Assembly (NCBI GenBank): GCA_003254925.1
Contig: QANZ01050523.1
Coordinates: 1-64,000 of the forward strand
Length of the DNA stretch: 64,000 nt
Reading direction: 5' to 3'
Origin: Chamaecrista fasciculata
Lineage: Eukaryota > Streptophyta > Magnoliopsida > Fabales > Fabaceae
Part shown: piece after piece, positions 58,660-64,000 of the stretch
Numbering within the stretch: position 1 is the first letter of the stretch
Layout: every line of letters begins with the position of its first letter
Notes under the pieces: generated by a model
Told to the model about the DNA's origin: nothing
Seen by the model: the letters and a program-made list of their open reading frames with translations, nothing else
Databases searched by the model: none
Program-made: the position numbers and the translations under genes

Positions 58660-61600
58660 ATGGGAAATCAGAAGCAGAAGTGGACGTCGGAGGAAGAAGA
58701 AGCTTTACTCGCCGGAATAGCAAAGCATGGTCCCGGCAAATGGAAGAACATTCTCAAGGATCCCGACTTCTCACCTTTCCTCACTCATCGTTCCAACATT
58801 GACCTCAAGGTTTATTCCTTTCTCTTTTCCCCCCTTTTCCTCGATTGTATCCAATATAAATGATTTCTTAGGGTTTTTCACTTTCTTTAGCTCTTGTTGC
58901 TGTTTGGTTGAAACGAATTTGTTTTGGGTATTAGAAAGTAAATATATTAGCCTATTTCCTTTGGTGTGTGGTGAGTGATTACAGAGATGACTCTACTAGG
59001 CTTGATTGCCTTCCTGGCTTCCCATGAGTGATGAGGACAATAGTTTTGTAAATTGTGGGATGTGAATGAATAATTTCCTATTGTTTTTTGTTTGAGCGCG
59101 TTAATTTTTTGAGTCCTTGGAAGGGACAAATTTGGTTGCCAAAAGTTGAAGGTCTCATTCTTGTCTTTGGTCCAAAGAGCATTGTTTTAAGTATCAACTT
59201 CACACTTTAATAGGGAGGGGCTACTTGAGTAACGTAAAGCTAATGTAATTGTTAAATGCTTATTCATTATTGGAAAAATGTAACAAAACGGCTGGGTGTA
59301 GTGCTCTGTCATGGCATTTTCAGCGACAGGTGGATATATAACGATCATTTCAGTTTTACATTAGGCAATGTCACTTAGTGTGACTACTTTATAGTGGGCT
59401 TAATAAGAGGATGACTGAAGACAAAATACTTTATCGAGGATTGGAATGAGATTTTTAAACTGATAGAGTGATAGACCAAAATATCAATTAAATTGTTTTT
59501 CTTTTTATTGGTTATTACTTATTATGATAATTTCTGTTTGTTCTGTGTGCTTTAGTACTTGCTTACATCTAAGTATTTTTTTTAACTGTTAAAATGATAA
59601 TGGTTTTAGTAATCCTTGGTGGATTTTGTAATTCCTGTTCTATGCACCACAGCAAGATAGGATCACTGTAAAAAGACATTGTAAGGAAAAAGAAAGAACG
59701 TGGTTGATTGCTTGTACTGGTTAGACGTGATTTATCCATGAGTTTCTTGGAGTTGAAATATCACATCCTATAATCTCTTTTATATTTGACAAATTTGAAT
59801 TTACCAAATCCTGAGAATTTGAAGTTTTAGTGGCTATAAAACCCAAAAGAAGTTGAATCTCCATATATTTTTCTTCTTCCCCTTTTTTTTTCTCATTCTT
59901 TTTGTTTGGCAGGATAAATGGCGGAACTTAAGTGTTAATACTGCTGCTCAAGGATCTAAAGATAAAGCTAGGAACCCAAAGATTAAAGCTACTACACCTG
60001 CCCCAGTTGCCAGTGTTCAAAATGCTACTTCTGCTGCACCTATTCGTCAAATTGCTGCTTCTGATGCTGTCGTAGATGATCCAGCTCAAAAAGCACAGGA
60101 TGTCAAGCATGCTCCTCGGTACGTTTTTTACTTTCTTTTCTCTTGCTCATTTCTCAGTTATGCAAGTATTTAAAACGATTTCTTGTATTTCAATGTTGCA
60201 GCCAGCATAAAATTTTGTCGAATCTCTTATGAATATATTGTATTTCAATGTTGACCAGTACAATTTATCACTCTATCCACTATTCGTTTTCATACAAAAT
60301 TGATTTGTTAATGGAAAATAATGTTATCGTGGAAACCTGGTGATTCTTCCCATTTTTTTTTAATTTATATACAACTTTTTATTGCAGTGAATATGGCATA
60401 AAATTTTCCACTTGGAGGGTTTCTTGTTCTCCCATTTGTAACTGTCTTACTTAATAAAATTTCCGTCTTTATTAAAAAAGATAAGAATGGTCTGTTGTAA
60501 TTAGGTTAAAATGAAAACAAGTTCCTTCAACTTTGACCATTTGGCAAAGACCGGTTGTGATTTCAATTTTGGCAAATAACCCTTGCCATCCAACATAAGT
60601 TCTTTTTATATTATTATTGTTATTTTCCCACTCATTGAAAATGATATGCTAAGGGATTTTGGTTGCTTTTTTGTGATTTTTAACAGGTATAATGCAATGG
60701 TTTTTGAAGCTCTGACAGCAATAAAAGATACTAATGGTTCTGACATAAATGCCATTGTTACTTTCATTGAGGTGAGGTGAAGGTCTACTGTTGCAATTTC
60801 TTTCTATGTTCTACAATACGCTTCTAGTCTACTTTGGTTGTTTAATAATGGTCTCATTCAACTTTTTGCTGGTGAAGTACTCTTGTTATGGCCATCTTGA
60901 CTTACATTAAGGCAAACAGTTGAGTTTATGTTGCAACTGCCCTTTATTATTGTTATTTTGGGCCTCTGATGATTGCCCTATAGAAAGATGAATTGTTTCT
61001 TGTCTTTAATGTTCAGTCCAATTGAATATCCTCTGGTATGCTTTTTATGCTTGAGTTCACAAGGGATGATGACCGCATATAACATTGCAGCAAAGGCATG
61101 AGGTTCCTACAAATTTCAGAAGGGCCTTAAGTACAAGGTTGAGAAGGCTTGTTGCTCAAGGGAAACTTGAGAAGGTAAATTATTCTGCTTTTATCTGTAA
61201 AGAAATAAGTTATATAATATTCTTCTTACGACTTATGAGTAGTTTTCTTTAGATTCATTATATATAAGTTGTATAATATCAATGATTCCTTTTCATCCTA
61301 AAGAATAAGTGTTGACCTGCTTCTCTCTTTTGTTTAATCTTTCTTTTACCTGGCGGAGCTGGTTTTGTGCTCTAATTAATCCTAAACTTAGTTTTGAGGC
61401 TCCTCTTCATGCGTATGCCCAATGACATTATCTTCTTCTTGGAATTTAGAAATCAGAAATTAAATTGATATTGTCTTTCAATCCTTAATTATGATGGTAA
61501 TTTTACCTGATAATTCTAACATCATATAAGCATGCTATGCTAACTAATCAATACTACCTGGGTTTTATGCGGTTTGTTATTATTTTTTAGTGATGATGAC

Positions 61601-62688
61601 CACACCAATGCATGAAGTTTGTGATTCTGCCTCAGAGGCTCATATTGGATTGGCAGTGTTATTTTTCCTAGTTGTCAAATCCATTGATTTTTTTTTTTAA
61701 AAAAAAACTTGGGAAAGAAATTCTTAATAGTTGAACAAAAAGAGGACATGTCTTGATATTTGCATACATTAATACCAAAAAAGCCTAAATCCAACTTTAT
61801 CACTTTAATAAGAATGATCCTTCTTTTGAGAGGATTTCATACCCATCTTGGTCACAATCACGAGTCTGTGTCATGTGAGTTGTTCTTTTCTTGACAAGGA
61901 TTAGAGAAGGCAAAAGGGGATTCCATATTTTGGAATTAGCAAATCAGTTGGCGTCTGTCCTCATAAACCTTTTTAGTAATGTTACAAACAACAACACAAT
62001 TAGTTATTACTAAAGGAAATGCTTCTGTGCACTGATATTCAATTTGTCCTTTGCAGCCAAAATAAAACTTAGTTTAATACACTTTAGGTTCATAATTGCA
62101 TTTGCAAAGAATTAAAATTTTATGTTGCTATGGTTTTGAAAGCGTGTTCTCACAGGCTTGTCGAGACACATTACATCTTGACATGAAACCTTGCATCCAC
62201 ATCTGAAAAAAAAAAAAAACTTGTCTGTATGGTTATGTGGACTGGATTTCTTATCTCTGTCCAACCCTACAGGTACAAAATTGTTACAGGATAAAAAAGG
62301 AGGTCCCTTCCGGGGCAAAATCACCTCCAGTGAAACCAAAGGAAGTCTGGCCACAACAACCGCCAGCATCTGCTGTAGTGCCATCTTATGATTCAGTAAA
62401 GGATGCTGCTGATACGGCTGCCTACAGACTCGCTGAAGCTGAGAACAAATCATTTTTGGCTGCCGAGGCAGTCAAGGAGGCAGAAAGACTCTCCAAGCTT
62501 GCTGAAGATGCCGATTCAGTATTACAGCTAGTGAAAGAGATTTATGAACAATGTACTTTAAATAAACAGCTCTACCTATTTGTTTGATATTACTTTCTTT
62601 CATTTCCTTCACCTAAACACAAATTAACCAATTTTCTTTTGGGTCTGCTGATGCAGGTTCACGTGGAGAGACTTTTGTCTTGGCTTGA
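58660..62688 (+). CDS. Telomere repeat-binding factor, TRB/SMH family (single Myb plus histone H1 globular domain)
   Basis: Six exons with GT-AG borders: 58660-58809, 59913-60118, 60687-60771, 61091-61174, 62273-62552 and 62657-62688, predicting 278 aa. Residues 5-60 are an N-terminal telobox Myb domain ([36 protein letters not shown]). A linker follows, then an H1/H5 globular domain at about 115-180 ([43 protein letters not shown]). A C-terminal coiled coil spans about 215-265 ([20 protein letters not shown]). Plant TRB proteins bind telomeric and interstitial telobox DNA in the nucleus, work with telomerase and Polycomb/PEAT-type complexes, and are usually about 280-300 aa. All key features are intact. 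ATG 58660 is chosen because it gives the family MGNQK start. Confidence 0.93.
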
Positions 62689-63265
62689 AGTTGGTGAATA
62701 TTAGGTTCATGGTGCATAATTATTATTGAGCTTGATATCGTTTTTATACTTTGCTTTCTGATATCAGATTCATTTTCATTACTAATATTTTTTTGAAAAA
62801 ATAGTTTCTTCATAAGTCATGTTTATAGTAGGCTGATATGTCCTCTGTACCAAATCTATGGATTTTGGTTCCTATGTGAAGGCGATAGATTTAATTTATT
62901 TCAGGAATAGTTTCGTTTGGAAAGAGGGTATAGCAAAGTTGAGTTGGAGCATTTACCTATAGGCTATATATCATAACTATTTAACCTCCGGGGTCCTTAA
63001 TTTCTTTGAAGTTAACATTAAGAGGTGAATCTTAAGAAAGGAAGTGAACAAAATAGATTGAAGAATATTAGGAAAGTGAGCAAGTAAGGTTTTTCAAAAT
63101 ACTCGAAGTAAACTTCATAAAGAGTTAGGGATTTTTGAATTTCAGTTTTATTTTATTAAAACAGAGGCAATAGAACAATTAAAGCTTTCGAAAGATGGAG
63201 TTCCACAGTTTTGTACTTGCACAAATATTATCGCTTGGCTGGTCAAGAAATCAGTAGCTAAAATG
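62689..63265. other. TRB 3' flank
   Basis: Should contain the TRB 3' UTR; no canonical AATAAA was pinned down. AT-rich, no second gene seen. Confidence 0.45.
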
Positions 63266-63269
63266 ATTG

Positions 63270-64000
63270 ACACTACTAATAGATGCATGATCTCTTCCAT
63301 CCTCAGGATGTAGAAAGAATGGCTTTGACTTTCCTTCTTGTGTCCCCCATTGAAGATAGGTTGGTTTGGACAACTGCAACTAATGGCATCTATACCCAAA
63401 AAGAACAATCTTTTATTGGTTCTACCTTCTATTTTTTTATGGAGATTATGTAATTTTTTTTTTATCGAAGGATTAGAAAGTAACAGATTTCAATCAATAT
63501 GAAAGGATCATCTGATCAATTTAAAGATCTATTTTGATTCCATTAATACACATTGATCAATTATAAAAGCATATTGACTTTTTAAAGGGATTCTTACTTT
63601 CTTCAAACGGAGTGAACATTGAAAAATCATAGTGATTCTCTAAATGCCTTTCTGAAGATTCCTTAATGTCCTATTACATATTGAGTGCTCAGCAGAGTAC
63701 AACAGTCATGTTCCAATTAGTCAATTAGATTTCCCCTATACAGATTCTCAGAGAATAGAACTGCCTATAAGAGTTCTGGTATTTGGATGGAAGTTAGTTC
63801 AATCAGCCATTCCTTATGGAGAGATTTTGAATGCATATCATTTTAATATTACCATTAACTGTCTGTTTTGTTATATACATCCATAAACTTTAAATCATGC
63901 TTTCGTGGATTGCTATTTTTCTAGAGTTGTCTGGTTTGGCTGTCCCACTACTATTAGACCTGACCAACTTGGTTTCTTGGTTAAGATCAACTTGGGCTAA
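63270..64000 (+). pseudogene. LINE ORF2 C-terminal remnant (zinc-binding RT region)
   Basis: On the + strand near 63290-63400 the frame reads DLFHPQDVERMAL then DRLVWTTATNGIYT, and near 63750-63990 LPIRVLVFGWKLVQSAIPYG followed by a C..C block, LNHAFVDCYFSRVVW and a Trp-rich tail. This order is that of the zf-RVT segment after plant LINE reverse transcriptases. Stops and frame changes show it is dead. It runs off the window edge. Confidence 0.75.

Overview
The window reads as nuclear DNA of a eudicot plant. It is AT-rich, its genes have short exons with GT-AG introns, and it carries many small inverted-repeat transposons, copia and other LTR elements, LINE remains and a nuclear copy of plastid DNA. 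The species cannot be named from the sequence. One scaffold gap of about 0.8 kb (Ns near 22480-23277) and single Ns in homopolymers show it is a draft assembly.

Layout. 1-4960: a copia retrotransposon on the + strand with three in-frame stops, lying in an intron of a minus-strand SCAMP membrane-trafficking gene whose first five exons are at 4967-6015; the rest should lie left of base 1. 7354-11872: a frameshifted PIF/Harbinger transposase, a two-exon GRF zinc-finger/coiled-coil/membrane protein on the minus strand, and a Harbinger-type terminus. 12-21 kb: no convincing host gene; MULE- and hAT-type MITEs, a 374-bp TTA microsatellite and a GC-rich minisatellite. 21815-27016: a young LTR element with 434-bp LTRs differing at 4 sites and a 5-bp target duplication, but no gag-pol seen (LARD-like). 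27-33 kb: AT-rich DNA with two MULE-like elements.

33862-39893 is the most interesting locus. Two complete three-exon R2R3-MYB units lie head to tail. The second has no usable start codon, but it joins in frame to the first through a consensus donor and acceptor, predicting one 392-aa protein with two R2R3 domains. Its first two introns carry a hAT MITE and a 1.4-kb Harbinger-like element.

40-50 kb: MITEs, a badly decayed copia element and a plastid petD insertion with an internal tandem duplication. 50-54 kb, minus strand: the C-terminal end of a plant En/Spm-type transposase gene, then an intron-bearing but frameshifted and truncated eIF4A pseudogene with its leader region. 54406-55967: a long-inverted-repeat element into which a poly(A)-ended retroposon and a Stowaway MITE have inserted separately. 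58660-62688: an apparently intact six-exon telomere-repeat-binding (TRB/SMH) gene. The last 0.7 kb is a degraded LINE ORF2 tail.

The three best host genes (SCAMP, the double MYB, TRB) have unrelated roles and show no functional clustering.
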